Below, piece after piece: positions 53,873-62,855 of a DNA stretch of 64,000 nt. How positions within the stretch are numbered: position 1 is the stretch's first letter; the number at the start of each line of letters is the position of its first letter. This stretch comes from Ilyomonas sp965214235 (GTDB taxonomy: Bacteria > Bacteroidota > Bacteroidia > Chitinophagales > Chitinophagaceae). Made by a program: the position numbers and the translations under genes. The notes beneath the pieces are model-generated. The model did no database searches, was not told where the DNA came from, and worked only from the letters and a program-made list of their open reading frames with translations. The stretch covers positions 744,001 through 808,000 of the forward strand of contig CBDCBH010000003.1 in assembly GCA_965214235.1 (NCBI GenBank), given 5' to 3'.

Positions 53873-54232
53873 ATGATTCATAATCTCCCTGTTTTATTAG
53901 CTACCAGTGCCAACGGTCAGCCCTCCGGCGGCGGAAGTTTCCAGTTTATTATGCTGGGCGCCATTATGCTGGTGTTCTGGCTGTTTATGATTCGCCCGCA
54001 GGCAAAAAAAGCCAAAGAGCAAAAGAAGTTTTTAGAGAACCTTACGAAAGGCGACCGCATTGTTACTATTGCCGGTATTCATGGTACCATTAACAAAGTA
54101 AATGAAGACAATACATTTCAACTGGAAGTAAGCCCCGGCATGTACATGAAGATTGAAAAAAGCGCTATTAGCAGTGAGTGGACGGCAGCATTAAATAAAT
54201 CAACAACAGCAGTGGCTGAAAAAAGCAAATAG
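53873..54232 (+). CDS. yajC: preprotein translocase subunit YajC
   Basis: Accessory subunit of the SecDF-YajC complex that helps the Sec translocon. The 119 aa protein has one membrane helix (FQFIMLGAIMLVFWLFMIRP, about 23-42) followed by QAKKAKEQKKFLENLTKGD and the small beta domain VTIAGIHGTINKVNEDNTFQ. Standard length and order. It follows the DUF1573 gene after 24 bp. Confidence 0.95.
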   Translation: MIHNLPVLLATSANGQPSGGGSFQFIMLGAIMLVFWLFMIRPQAKKAKEQKKFLENLTKGDRIVTIAGIHGTINKVNEDNTFQLEVSPGMYMKIEKSAISSEWTAALNKSTTAVAEKSK

Positions 54233-54282
54233 TAAAAGCTATTAGCTATAAGCGGCAAGCAATACAATTGATAGCAAACTAT

Positions 54283-54310
54283 AAAACCGGAAGAATTAAC
54301 TTCTGGTTTT
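54283..54310 (+). terminator. hairpin directly before coaE
   Basis: AAAACCGGAAG (54283-54293) pairs with CTTCTGGTTTT (54300-54310), one G.U, and T's follow. It ends eight bases before the coaE ATG, so it may terminate yajC transcripts or regulate coaE. Confidence 0.65.
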
Positions 54311-54318
54311 TTGTGTAA

Positions 54319-54927
54319 ATGAGAAGCATAAAATCATCATTAAAAATTGGCTTAACCGGCGGTATTGGCAGTGGCAAAAGTACCGTTGCCAAAGTGTTTG
54401 AAGTGCTGGGCGTTCCCGTATTTTACGCTGATGAAGCTGCAAAAGAAATGATGAATAACAATTTGGTTTTGCGGCAACATTTGGTTGATGCTTTTGGCGA
54501 AGAAACGTATATGAATAATGTTGTAAACAGAACATATTTATCTTCTGTTGTATTTAATAATGCAACTCAATTAGAGCGATTGAACGCTATTGTTCATCCG
54601 GCAACAATTGCTGAAGCAGAACGATGGTTTGCGCAGCAAACAGCAGCCTATGTTATTAAAGAAGCGGCTTTACTTTTTGAATCCGGTTCGGCTGCCGGTT
54701 TGGATTATATTGTTGGAGTATCGGCTCCGCAACCTGTGCGCATTCAGCGTGTAATGAAGCGTGATAATGTTACAAGAGAACAAGTGCTGCAACGTATCAA
54801 TAAACAAATTAACGAGGCAATTAAAATGAAGCTGTGCAATTTTGTTTTGATGAATGACGGGCAGCAATTGTTGCTGCCGCAAGTGATAGAGTTGCATAAA
54901 CAATTATTGAATCTTTCTGCCGGCTAA
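54319..54927 (+). CDS. coaE: dephospho-CoA kinase
   Basis: Last step of coenzyme A synthesis, phosphorylating the 3'-OH of dephospho-CoA. The 202 aa P-loop kinase has LTGGIGSGKSTVAKVF (about 12-27), VFYADEAAKEMM with the catalytic Asp (about 34-45), NAIVHPATIAEAERWF (about 91-106), VIKEAALLFESG (about 113-124) and the lid RVMKRDNVTREQVLQRI (about 147-163). The ATG at 54319 directly follows a terminator-like hairpin. It closes the nusB cluster. Confidence 0.95.
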   Translation: MRSIKSSLKIGLTGGIGSGKSTVAKVFEVLGVPVFYADEAAKEMMNNNLVLRQHLVDAFGEETYMNNVVNRTYLSSVVFNNATQLERLNAIVHPATIAEAERWFAQQTAAYVIKEAALLFESGSAAGLDYIVGVSAPQPVRIQRVMKRDNVTREQVLQRINKQINEAIKMKLCNFVLMNDGQQLLLPQVIELHKQLLNLSAG

Positions 54928-54950
54928 CAACTACCATCTGCCATCTGTTT

Positions 54951-55901
54951 TCACTTCACCATCTTATAACACCATCGCTTTAATTTTCCTTCAAAATCAA
55001 ATGGTGTTGTGGCTTTGGTGATGTCTTTTATTTCACTTGCTTTTATCTCGTCTTTCTCCAACATAAATGAAGATAAATTGGTACTGAAATAAACAACACC
55101 GTTGGTTGTTGTTGCTTTTAATACATCATTCAACAGTTCAACATGGTCTCGCTGAATGTCTAAAAAATCTTTCATGCGCTTGCTGTTGCTGAATGTTGGC
55201 GGGTCAATCACCACCAAATCAAAGCTGTTGGGTTGCAATGTTTTTAAATATTGCTTTACATCGGCATGAATAAAATGATGTTTGTTTTTATTAAGATTAT
55301 TCGCTTCAAAATTATCTTCTGCCCAGCTTAAATACGTCTTAGATAAATCAACCGATGTAACACCGGAAGCCGCACCAGCCGCAGCATATACAGAAAAAGA
55401 ACCTGTGTAGCAAAACAAATTCAGTATACGTTTTCCGGCAGCTTCATCGCGCACCATTGTACGCGTAATGCGATGATCTAAAAACAAACCTGTATCCACA
55501 TAATCGGTAAGATTAATTAAAAACCGCAAGCCGTTTTCTTCAACAGTAAAAAACTCTTTTTGCAAGCCTATCTTCTGGTATTGCTGCTGGCTGCGATGGT
55601 TCAGCCTTCTGCGTTCTCGTGTGAAAATAGCATCAATATTAATTTCTAAAACAGAGGAAACAATCTGCGAACAATCGTTCAGCCAAACTTCATGTTCTTC
55701 ATCGCTCATGCCATGTCTTCGCAGGTATTCGGCTATGTAAACATTGTTTTCGTACAACTCAATTGCGAAAGGGGCTTCAGGCAAATCATGGTCGTAAACC
55801 CGATAACAACCAATGTTTTGTTTTCGTGCTATTTTGCTGCGATGCTTATACACTTTCAGCAAACGATTTTGAAACATTTGCAGTTTGCTTTGTTGTTGCA
55901 T
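54951..55901 (-). CDS. class I SAM-dependent rRNA methyltransferase (RlmK/RlmI-like)
   Basis: A 316 aa methyltransferase resembling the C-terminal RlmK half of RlmKL, which makes m7G2069 in 23S rRNA. It has YRVYDHDLPEAPFAIELYEN (about 32-51), YVDTGLFLDHRITRTMVRDE (about 136-155), the SAM-binding LNLFCYTGSFSVYAAAGAA (about 162-180), DLSKTYLSWAEDNF, and the catalytic LVVIDPPTFSNSKRM (about 229-243). The PUA and THUMP parts are absent. ATG 55901 gives a start in line with the domain; the longer frame would add a hydrophobic leader. The exact rRNA target is inferred. Confidence 0.85.
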   Translation of the reverse strand: MQQQSKLQMFQNRLLKVYKHRSKIARKQNIGCYRVYDHDLPEAPFAIELYENNVYIAEYLRRHGMSDEEHEVWLNDCSQIVSSVLEINIDAIFTRERRRLNHRSQQQYQKIGLQKEFFTVEENGLRFLINLTDYVDTGLFLDHRITRTMVRDEAAGKRILNLFCYTGSFSVYAAAGAASGVTSVDLSKTYLSWAEDNFEANNLNKNKHHFIHADVKQYLKTLQPNSFDLVVIDPPTFSNSKRMKDFLDIQRDHVELLNDVLKATTTNGVVYFSTNLSSFMLEKDEIKASEIKDITKATTPFDFEGKLKRWCYKMVK

Positions 55902-55993
55902 GTTGTTTAGTTTTTGCCGCCAAATTGCAAAAACGCAGAGAATAAAAATGAAAGAAAATACTTTGTATCCTGTTAGAATTGATAGCAAAGCAT

Positions 55994-56455
55994 TTATCCA
56001 AACATCTCTTCCACTTTTTTGTAACGATAATCAAAAATCTTATTCACCTGCTGCTCAACAAACAGTTTATTTGCCACTCTTCCCAGCGCATACAACGGCA
56101 CTTTGTAATGCAGCAAGTCTGTCATTTCAACGCCATTATTTGTTTCTTTAAAATGATGTTGATGGTGCCAGAAACTGTAAGGTCCAAACCGTTGTTCATC
56201 TATAAAAAACACTTTATCTTTTACCTGCGTTATCTCCGTCATCCAATACAATGGAATGCCTAATACAGGACGCACTTTGTATTCAATAATTTGCCCGGCA
56301 TACATGTTATCGCTAAACGTATCGCCAACAATTGTAAACTTCATGTACGGCGGTGTTATCTTTTGCAAATTGCTGGGCGAACTAAAAAAATTCCAAGCTT
56401 CATCCAATGATAATTTTAATAATTGAACGCGCTGCAAACGGTGAACTTTACTCAT
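55994..56455 (-). CDS. SRPBCC-fold (START-like) protein
   Basis: A 153 aa ligand-binding-fold protein. It opens VHRLQRVQLLKLSLDEAWNF, then FFSSPSNLQKITPPYMKFTI, VRPVLGIPLYWMTEITQVKD and the GPYSFWHHQHHF strand, typical of the polyketide-cyclase/SRPBCC group often linked to oxidoreductases. ATG 56455 is preferred over an upstream start. The ligand is unknown. A second, unrelated SRPBCC gene that is frameshifted lies directly upstream. Confidence 0.8.
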   Translation of the reverse strand: MSKVHRLQRVQLLKLSLDEAWNFFSSPSNLQKITPPYMKFTIVGDTFSDNMYAGQIIEYKVRPVLGIPLYWMTEITQVKDKVFFIDEQRFGPYSFWHHQHHFKETNNGVEMTDLLHYKVPLYALGRVANKLFVEQQVNKIFDYRYKKVEEMFG

Positions 56456-56525
56456 ATAAAAACAACTAAAAAGCTGCATGAAAACAAAGCATTCATTCAT
56501 ACAGCTACCTTATTATATAATACCT

Positions 56526-56974
56526 TCAACTCAAAAATTGGTTCAAGCTTTCTAACTCATCTTCCCAACCTTTTTCTCGGGGCTGTATCGATTCGTTTTC
56601 ATCTTCGTTCTCTTGTGTAACATTAATTTTACTTCCGTTTCCTTCACTCGAAAATTCTACCGTCAGCTCAAAATGATTATTGCTTAGATGTTCCGATCTT
56701 AGCATTTGCCAATCCCAGCTATACACCAATCTCTGCGCGGGTTTTACCTCTTTATATTGCCCTGTAATGACAATGGTTTTTTGGTTATTTTTTCCTTCAA
56801 ATTCATATTTAATAGCACCTCCTTCGCGTACATCATTTTCAACATTCACCAATTGGTTGCCGGCAGGTTGCCACCATTGTTTAAGCTTATGCCATTAATC
56901 CAGGCATCATACAAATTATTTATACTCGCCGTAAATTTTTTTTCGGCATGTATGCTTTGCGTTGTGTTTTCCAT
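56526..56974 (-). pseudogene. frameshifted AHSA1/SRPBCC gene
   Basis: From ATG 56974 the frame reads ENTTQSIHAEKKFTASINNL then YDAWIN and after two codons runs off frame. From the next frame it continues KLKQWWQPAGNQLVNVENDV, then EGGAIKYEFEG and VYSWDWQ to TAG/TGA at 56526. The join lies near 56891-56896 and needs one base. The combined product (about 148 aa) would be a normal AHSA1-type SRPBCC protein. It is either a recent pseudogene or a sequencing error; the downstream part by itself lacks the first strands. Confidence 0.75.
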
Positions 56975-57282
56975 AGCTACATTTTTTTATTAGATGAATG
57001 AATGGATGTAAAATGTATGCCATAAATTAAAGAAAAGAATTATAGTTCAGGGTTACTTCATTTTCTAAAGATGCTTCAGGCAGGGCTATTGTTGTTTTTA
57101 GTTCACTTTTCAATTTGTGCAGTTCAAAAAGTGTAGTAAAAACAACAGCATCTTTTAGTATATTTAGCAGATGTAGTTTTTAATTTATCAACACAACGTT
57201 AAAAACCAGCTTATATAAAACACCGGTATTACTTTTTCTGTTTATTAAGTCTATATAATAAAGAAAATTAAATTTAGAATTT

Positions 57283-57822
57283 ATGAAAACGGTATTAGCA
57301 ATAATGATTTCATTATCGTTATGTATGGGAGCATCGGCGCAAAGAAGGTTCGGCGGGTTTTATCATGCTTACAGTGCGCCGCGCGTAGTGGTTGCGCCTT
57401 CTTTTGGGTTTGGTTATGGTTATTCTTCGGTAGGTTTAGGATTGGGTTATGGTTATCCGTTTTTCGGTTACCCGTATCTTAGTTATCCTGTTCCTATGTA
57501 TGGTTATCGTGGTGGTTACGGATACAACAATGCATCTTCGCAACTGGCGTTAAAAATTCAATCTATTACATTAGATTACAAAAATGAAATTAAAGCCGCC
57601 AGACACAACAAAAGTATAAGTCGCACCGAAAGACGGACTAAAATTCGCAACTTAAAAAATGAAAGGGAACAAGCGATTGTTACGGCTCAGGAAAATTTCA
57701 GAAACAGAAGAATGAATTATCCGAACAGAGGTCAGAATAACAATTATCAAAACGGAAATCAAAACAATCAGAATAACCAAAAAGATGATTTGATAAGTCC
57801 ATCTTCCAACACAAATTCATAA
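57283..57822 (+). CDS. secreted Gly/Tyr-rich protein
   Basis: A 179 aa protein with signal peptide TVLAIMISLSLCMGASAQ. The next 60 residues are Gly/Tyr/Phe-rich (FGFGYGYSSVGLGLGYGYPF), a low-complexity segment. A helical charged block (LALKIQSITLDYKNEIKAAR, about 90-109) and an Asn/Gln-rich tail follow. Such proteins are common in Bacteroidota and may line the envelope, but function is unknown. The 308 bp upstream hold no gene; a CACTTTT/AAAAGTG inverted pair lies near 57107-57133. Confidence 0.7.
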   Translation: MKTVLAIMISLSLCMGASAQRRFGGFYHAYSAPRVVVAPSFGFGYGYSSVGLGLGYGYPFFGYPYLSYPVPMYGYRGGYGYNNASSQLALKIQSITLDYKNEIKAARHNKSISRTERRTKIRNLKNEREQAIVTAQENFRNRRMNYPNRGQNNNYQNGNQNNQNNQKDDLISPSSNTNS

Positions 57823-57883
57823 ACAGGTTTACTGTTTATAAAATGGTGTAAAAGAAAACGCAGTGACAAATGCTATTTGTTGC

Positions 57884-57916
57884 AACGAGGGCAGGGTGAT
57901 TAACTCTGTCCTTGTT
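57884..57916 (+). terminator. terminator after the Gly/Tyr-rich gene
   Basis: AACGAGGGCAGGGT (57884-57897) pairs with ACTCTGTCCTTGTT (57903-57916) through 14 pairs including G.U wobbles, then a T-run. It works only in the plus-strand RNA. A smaller hairpin overlaps the stop codon at 57819-57839. Confidence 0.6.
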
Positions 57917-58081
57917 GTTTTTACAATTAATGCAATAAAAACAAAGGGTATTTTTTTACTTACAAAATTATAAAAGCGGCACATTGTTTTTACCAATAAA
58001 TTTACCGTTGTTTTAATAAGCAAAACCAAACTAAAAGCATCTAATAAATAAGCAATTTTATTTAAAAAAAGAACAAATTAC

Positions 58082-61000
58082 ATGAGCCAGACAAGGCAAA
58101 TATTTCAAACAAAATCAAAGTGGCGGTGGAGAAGCTTTCAATGGGTAGGAAGGTTTTTAATTGCTGCAGTTTTGTTAACCGTACCCGTTGTTTTCGTTAC
58201 GTTATCAAAAGGCTTATTGCCCTTGTTACCGGTGCTTTCTGATTCGGCAGACAAGCCTTTTCATCTTGCTCATGCGGTTACGCCGTTGGCGCTTTCAAAA
58301 AATGATTTAAAAAAATATAAAGGCTTTACCAACTATTTGCTGATGCGGCAAAAGAACGATTCGCTTCGCAGCCATGCACCACGCGTTAACACCAATCAGA
58401 TAAGGGCTGCGTTTTATGTTGATTGGGATCCGCAGGCATTTTTTTCGCTTCAAAAAAACATTACCAAACTCAACATGGTGGTGCCGGAATGGTTTTTTAT
58501 CAATCCAAACACCGATACATTAATGCCGCAAATAGATACGGCTGCATTGCATTTGATGAAGAAGTATAACATTACCATCCTTCCTTTAATTAACAACATT
58601 AATGTGTTTAAAGAAGATGGTGATTTTGACGGAACGTTGCTGCGCCGCATTCTTCATAACCCGCAAAAGCAAGATCGTTTGATACAGGATATTGTAAAAT
58701 ACATCAAGCTTTATAATTTGAGCGGTATCAATATTGATTTTGAAGAAATGCAGGAAAAAACGGACGAGCGATTAATTGCATTTCAAAAAAAGTTGTATGA
58801 AGTTTTACATAGCCAGGGCTTAATGGTTACACAGGATATAATGCCGGACAACGAGGATTTTAACCTGAAGGAGTTGGTTAAATACAATGACTATTTGTTT
58901 TTGATGGCTTATGATGAGCATTACAGTACCAGCGTTCCCGGACCCGTGAGCAGCCAGAAATGGATTGAAAAAATGATGGACGAAACCGCGCAAAGCTTGC
59001 CTCCCGAGAAAATTATTTTAAGCATTGCAGGTTATGGCTATGATTGGCCTGAAGGAGATGCTGCCACTACCATCACCTATCAGCAGGCATTAGCCACTGC
59101 TAAACAATTTAATGCTACCATTGATTTTGATAACGACAATTACAACAACGATTATACTTATAAAGATGGAGATAGCTTACAGCATACGGTTAATTTTACC
59201 GATGCTATGACCAACTTCAACACCATTCGCTTTGCCGATGAATACGGCACTGCCGGAACTGCATTGTGGCGGTTAGGTAGTGAAGATGAAAGATTATGGA
59301 CGTTTTATAATCGCAGTCTTGATAACAATAGTCTGAAACAAAAGCCATTTGATTTTTCTGTTTTAAAAAATGTAAATACACCAACCGGAACGCCCGATTA
59401 CATTGGTGATGGTGAAGTGTTAAGTGTGATAACCGCACCTTCTCCCGGAAAAATAAAATTGGAAATTGATACCGCAGAAGGCATTGTTTCCGAAGAAGTG
59501 TATGAACAGCTTCCCACTAATTACGTGATAAAAAAATATGGCAATGTAAAGAACCAGGTTTTACTAACATTTGATGACGGACCCGACCCAACTTATACTC
59601 CGCAGATATTGAATATACTAAACAAAGAAAAAGTTCCGGCAGCCTTTTTTATGGTTGGTATAGAGGCAGAAAACAATTTGCCGCTGGTAAAAAGAATTTA
59701 TAACGAAGGTTACGAAATTGGCAACCACACGTTTACGCATCCGAACATTGCGGAGGTGAGTTCGGATAGGGCGATGAATGAAATTGAAACCACCCGTTTG
59801 CTTATTGAAGCCATTACAGGCAGAAGCACAGTGTTGTTTCGTGCGCCTTACAATGCCGATGCAGAGCCATCTACCGAAGCCGAACTTCGACCCATCGCCA
59901 TCAGTAAACAAAAAAATTATTACACTGTTGGTGAAAGTATTGACCCGAACGATTGGGAGCCCGGCGTAACAGCAGACAGTGTTTATGCAAGAGTAGTGCA
60001 GCAATACGAAGCCAACCCCAGCAAAGGCATTATTTTATTGCACGATGCGGGAGGCAACCGCGAAGCAACTGTTGAAGCATTGCCAAAAATTATTCATTAT
60101 TTTAAAAGCAAAAACGTTCAGTTTATTTCGATAGCTCAATTGCTGCACACAACAAAAGATGTAGTGATGCCTGCTGCCCACAGCAATCTTATCCGGTTAA
60201 ATAGCAGTATTGCCACTTTGGGCTATTGGTCAATCCAATTCATTACAGTTGCATTTTGGGTAGCTATTTTGTTAGGCTTTGTACGCATTGCGCTTATGGC
60301 AATTATGGCATTCCTTCAACAAATAAAAGACCGTAAAAACAAACCGTCAGATGAAATTGTTTTGAATGATGCACCTTTTGTAAGCATTATTGTTCCGGCT
60401 TATAACGAAGAAATCAATGCAGTAAAAACCCTTGATAATTTGTTGCAGCAAGATTATCCGCATTTTGATATTGTATTTATTGATGATGGTTCTAAAGATA
60501 GCACTTATCAAAAAGTGCATGATGCTTTTAGCAGTTACAGCAACATCAAGATTCTCACCAAACCAAATGGTGGCAAGGCTTCCGCATTGAATTATGGCAT
60601 CAGTCAAACAACAAGTCAGTTTGTTATTTGTATTGATGCCGATACGCAATTAAAAGGAGATGCCGTTACGCAACTGATGAAAAAAATGCTGGCGCAATCA
60701 CCCGATGAAAAACAAACAGGCGCAGTGGCAGGCAACGTAAAAGTGGGTAATGAAAATAATATGATTACCCGCTGGCAAAGCATTGAATATACAACTGCAC
60801 AAAACTTTGACAGGAGGGCTTTTAATTTAATTAATGGTATTACGGTTGTGCCCGGCGCCATTGGTGCTTTTAGAAAAGAAGCCATTGAAAAGGCGGGCGG
60901 TTTTACTACGGATACTTTGGCTGAAGATTGCGACCTTACCATTCGCATTTTAAGAAGCGGTTACCGTGTGCTGAATTGCACCGAAGCAATAGCCATAACC

Positions 61001-61486
61001 GAAGCGCCCGAAACAATAAGTCAGTTTATGAAGCAACGTTTTCGGTGGAGTTATGGCATCATGCAAGCCTTTTGGAAAAACAGAGACGCCTGTTTCAATC
61101 CTTCTTACAAAGGCTTGGGCATGGTTGCCCTTCCTAATATTTTGTTGTTCCAAATCATCTTGCCAATCATAGCTCCCCTGGCAGATATCATACTTGTTAT
61201 AAGTCTTATCTGGAACCGAAACAGTCCCCAAAGCCTTCATAAAATAGAACTATATTATCTCTTATTTTTCGGGGTTGATATCTTGGTAAGTATTATTGCC
61301 TTTGTGTTTGAAAAAGAAAAATTTTCTAAATTATTCTGGCTTATTCCGCAACGGTTGATTTATCGTCAGTTGATGTATGTGATATTATACAGGTCAATTA
61401 AAAAAGCAATAAAAGGAGAAAATCAGGGTTGGAATGTACTAAAACGTACGGGCAGTGTGAAGCAGGTAATTGCAGCGGGGAAATAA
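58082..61486 (+). CDS. trifunctional GH18-like / NodB deacetylase / GT2 synthase
   Basis: A 1134 aa inner-membrane protein with three enzymatic modules. After an N-terminal helix (about 23-45), residues 100-430 form a GH18-like barrel with GINIDFEEMQEK (about 213-224). Residues 490-700 are a CE4 deacetylase: LLTFDDGPDPTYTP (about 494-507), NHTFTHPN, RAPYN and LLHDAGG. After a membrane pair (about 712-750), residues 765-1000 are a processive GT2: IVPAYNEE, VFIDDGSKDST, CIDADTQL (DxD), EDCDLT and QRFRWSYG (QxxRW, about 985), then C-terminal helices. The set suggests synthesis, deacetylation and export or trimming of a beta-linked amino-sugar polymer such as PNAG or chitin-like glycan. Substrate not proven. 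Confidence 0.85.
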   Translation: MSQTRQIFQTKSKWRWRSFQWVGRFLIAAVLLTVPVVFVTLSKGLLPLLPVLSDSADKPFHLAHAVTPLALSKNDLKKYKGFTNYLLMRQKNDSLRSHAPRVNTNQIRAAFYVDWDPQAFFSLQKNITKLNMVVPEWFFINPNTDTLMPQIDTAALHLMKKYNITILPLINNINVFKEDGDFDGTLLRRILHNPQKQDRLIQDIVKYIKLYNLSGINIDFEEMQEKTDERLIAFQKKLYEVLHSQGLMVTQDIMPDNEDFNLKELVKYNDYLFLMAYDEHYSTSVPGPVSSQKWIEKMMDETAQSLPPEKIILSIAGYGYDWPEGDAATTITYQQALATAKQFNATIDFDNDNYNNDYTYKDGDSLQHTVNFTDAMTNFNTIRFADEYGTAGTALWRLGSEDERLWTFYNRSLDNNSLKQKPFDFSVLKNVNTPTGTPDYIGDGEVLSVITAPSPGKIKLEIDTAEGIVSEEVYEQLPTNYVIKKYGNVKNQVLLTFDDGPDPTYTPQILNILNKEKVPAAFFMVGIEAENNLPLVKRIYNEGYEIGNHTFTHPNIAEVSSDRAMNEIETTRLLIEAITGRSTVLFRAPYNADAEPSTEAELRPIAISKQKNYYTVGESIDPNDWEPGVTADSVYARVVQQYEANPSKGIILLHDAGGNREATVEALPKIIHYFKSKNVQFISIAQLLHTTKDVVMPAAHSNLIRLNSSIATLGYWSIQFITVAFWVAILLGFVRIALMAIMAFLQQIKDRKNKPSDEIVLNDAPFVSIIVPAYNEEINAVKTLDNLLQQDYPHFDIVFIDDGSKDSTYQKVHDAFSSYSNIKILTKPNGGKASALNYGISQTTSQFVICIDADTQLKGDAVTQLMKKMLAQSPDEKQTGAVAGNVKVGNENNMITRWQSIEYTTAQNFDRRAFNLINGITVVPGAIGAFRKEAIEKAGGFTTDTLAEDCDLTIRILRSGYRVLNCTEAIAITEAPETISQFMKQRFRWSYGIMQAFWKNRDACFNPSYKGLGMVALPNILLFQIILPIIAPLADIILVISLIWNRNSPQSLHKIELYYLLFFGVDILVSIIAFVFEKEKFSKLFWLIPQRLIYRQLMYVILYRSIKKAIKGENQGWNVLKRTGSVKQVIAAGK

Positions 61487-61515
61487 TAATTGCAAAGCAT
61501 GTAAAGTAATTATGT

Positions 61516-61561
61516 TAGCAATAAAAAAAGACTGTTTATAAACAGTCTTTTTTTATTGCTA
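61516..61561. terminator. 46 nt perfect palindrome, bidirectional terminator
   Basis: The sequence centred on GTTTATAAAC (61534-61543) reads the same on both strands over 46 bases, with A-run and T-run at its ends. It separates two converging genes. Confidence 0.85.
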
Positions 61562-61573
61562 TTGTTCATTCTT

Positions 61574-61951
61574 TTATTGCCCGCCGTTATTCATCCGGTT
61601 ACGCATTTGCGCCATCATTCTATCTTCATGTTCATGCATCTTTTGTATTTGCTCATCTTTTATACCGGCTGCTTTGTATCTGGCTTCTATTTCGGTTCTC
61701 ATGGCTTGCATTTTTGTTTGCTTGTCAGATGAGCTTGCCGATTGATCCATAAAAATGCTGCGCATTTGCGGCTGATATTGAGCACGGATAGCAGTAACAG
61801 AATCTATCTGTGCATCTGATAAATTCACTGAATCTTTTAAATACATTTTCATTGCCTGCTGTCTTTGCTCGCCATTGCTATTTTGAGCGAATAATTTTGT
61901 TGTTGCCTGTAGCAATACCAGCATCAACAAACTAAAAATTATTTTTTTCAT
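61574..61951 (-). CDS. periplasmic Spy/LTXXQ-like small helical protein
   Basis: A 125 aa exported protein. ATG 61951 opens the signal peptide IIFSLLMLVLLQATTKLFAQ. The mature part is all helical and charged: QQAMKMYLKDSVNLSDAQID, then SVTAIRAQYQPQMRSIFMDQ and KMHEHEDRMMAQMRNRM at the end. LSDAQIDSVTAI resembles the LTxxQ pattern of Spy/CpxP-like periplasmic chaperones. Role inferred from similarity only. Confidence 0.65.
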   Translation of the reverse strand: MKKIIFSLLMLVLLQATTKLFAQNSNGEQRQQAMKMYLKDSVNLSDAQIDSVTAIRAQYQPQMRSIFMDQSASSSDKQTKMQAMRTEIEARYKAAGIKDEQIQKMHEHEDRMMAQMRNRMNNGGQ

Positions 61952-62132
61952 AGTATAATGTTTGTATGTAAGGTGCAAACGATATGCTGTAAATTGTTAA
62001 GAAAGAATGAGTATTTGAAATCATGTTTTATCAAGAAATGGTAAAAACTTTTATTAGTCCACTTAAATGGTAGGGAATTATTACCTTTACATTCAAATTT
62101 AGTTTACTAACATTCAAAATAAGTTGTCAACT

Positions 62133-62771
62133 ATGAGTTTACGTTTAGGTGATACCGCGCCCAACTTCGCAGCAAAAACATCAATCGGAGAAATTAATTT
62201 TTATGATTATCTCGGCGATAGCTGGGGTGTTTTGTTTTCACATCCTGCCGATTATACGCCGGTTTGCACCACCGAACTGGGCAGAACCGCCGCATTAAAA
62301 GATGAATTTGCAAAGCGCAACGTAAAAGTGCTTGCTGTAAGCGTTGATACATTAGATAAACATTCCGGCTGGATAAGCGACATTAACGAAACGCAAAACG
62401 TTACAGTTGATTTTCCTATCATCGCCGATGAAGACCGCACCATTGCAAATTTATATGGCATGATTCATCCTAACGCATCAGAAAACTTCACAGTGCGTTC
62501 TTTATTTGTAATTGGTCCTGATAAAAAAATAAAACTCACCATCACCTATCCAGCTTCAACCGGAAGAAACTTTGTAGAAGTGCTGCGGGTGATTGATTCT
62601 TTGCAACTTACTGCCAATTACAGCGTAGCTACGCCCGCCGACTGGAAAGCAGGCGAAGATGTAATTATTACACCGGCTGTAAAAACCGAAGATGCATATG
62701 CAAAATTTCCAAAAGGCGTGAAGATTGTAAAGCCTTATCTGCGTTATACACCTCAACCAAATGTTGATTAA
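62133..62771 (+). CDS. 1-Cys peroxiredoxin (Prx6 type)
   Basis: Reduces hydrogen peroxide and lipid peroxides in the cytoplasm. The 212 aa protein has the long Prx6 C-terminal domain. The peroxidatic Cys is in HPADYTPVCTTELGRT (about residue 45), and only this Cys is seen, as in the 1-Cys class. VDFPIIADEDRTIANLYGMI (about 92-111) and the Arg in FTVRSLFVIGPD complete the active site. ATG 62133 is preferred over a TTG three codons upstream. Confidence 0.92.
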   Translation: MSLRLGDTAPNFAAKTSIGEINFYDYLGDSWGVLFSHPADYTPVCTTELGRTAALKDEFAKRNVKVLAVSVDTLDKHSGWISDINETQNVTVDFPIIADEDRTIANLYGMIHPNASENFTVRSLFVIGPDKKIKLTITYPASTGRNFVEVLRVIDSLQLTANYSVATPADWKAGEDVIITPAVKTEDAYAKFPKGVKIVKPYLRYTPQPNVD

Positions 62772-62855
62772 CAGGCGATGTCATCTTAATTAGAAACTGT
62801 ACCCTTGAGCTTGGTTTTTTTAACCATTGTTTTTAAAGGGATATAAGCAAGCAAC

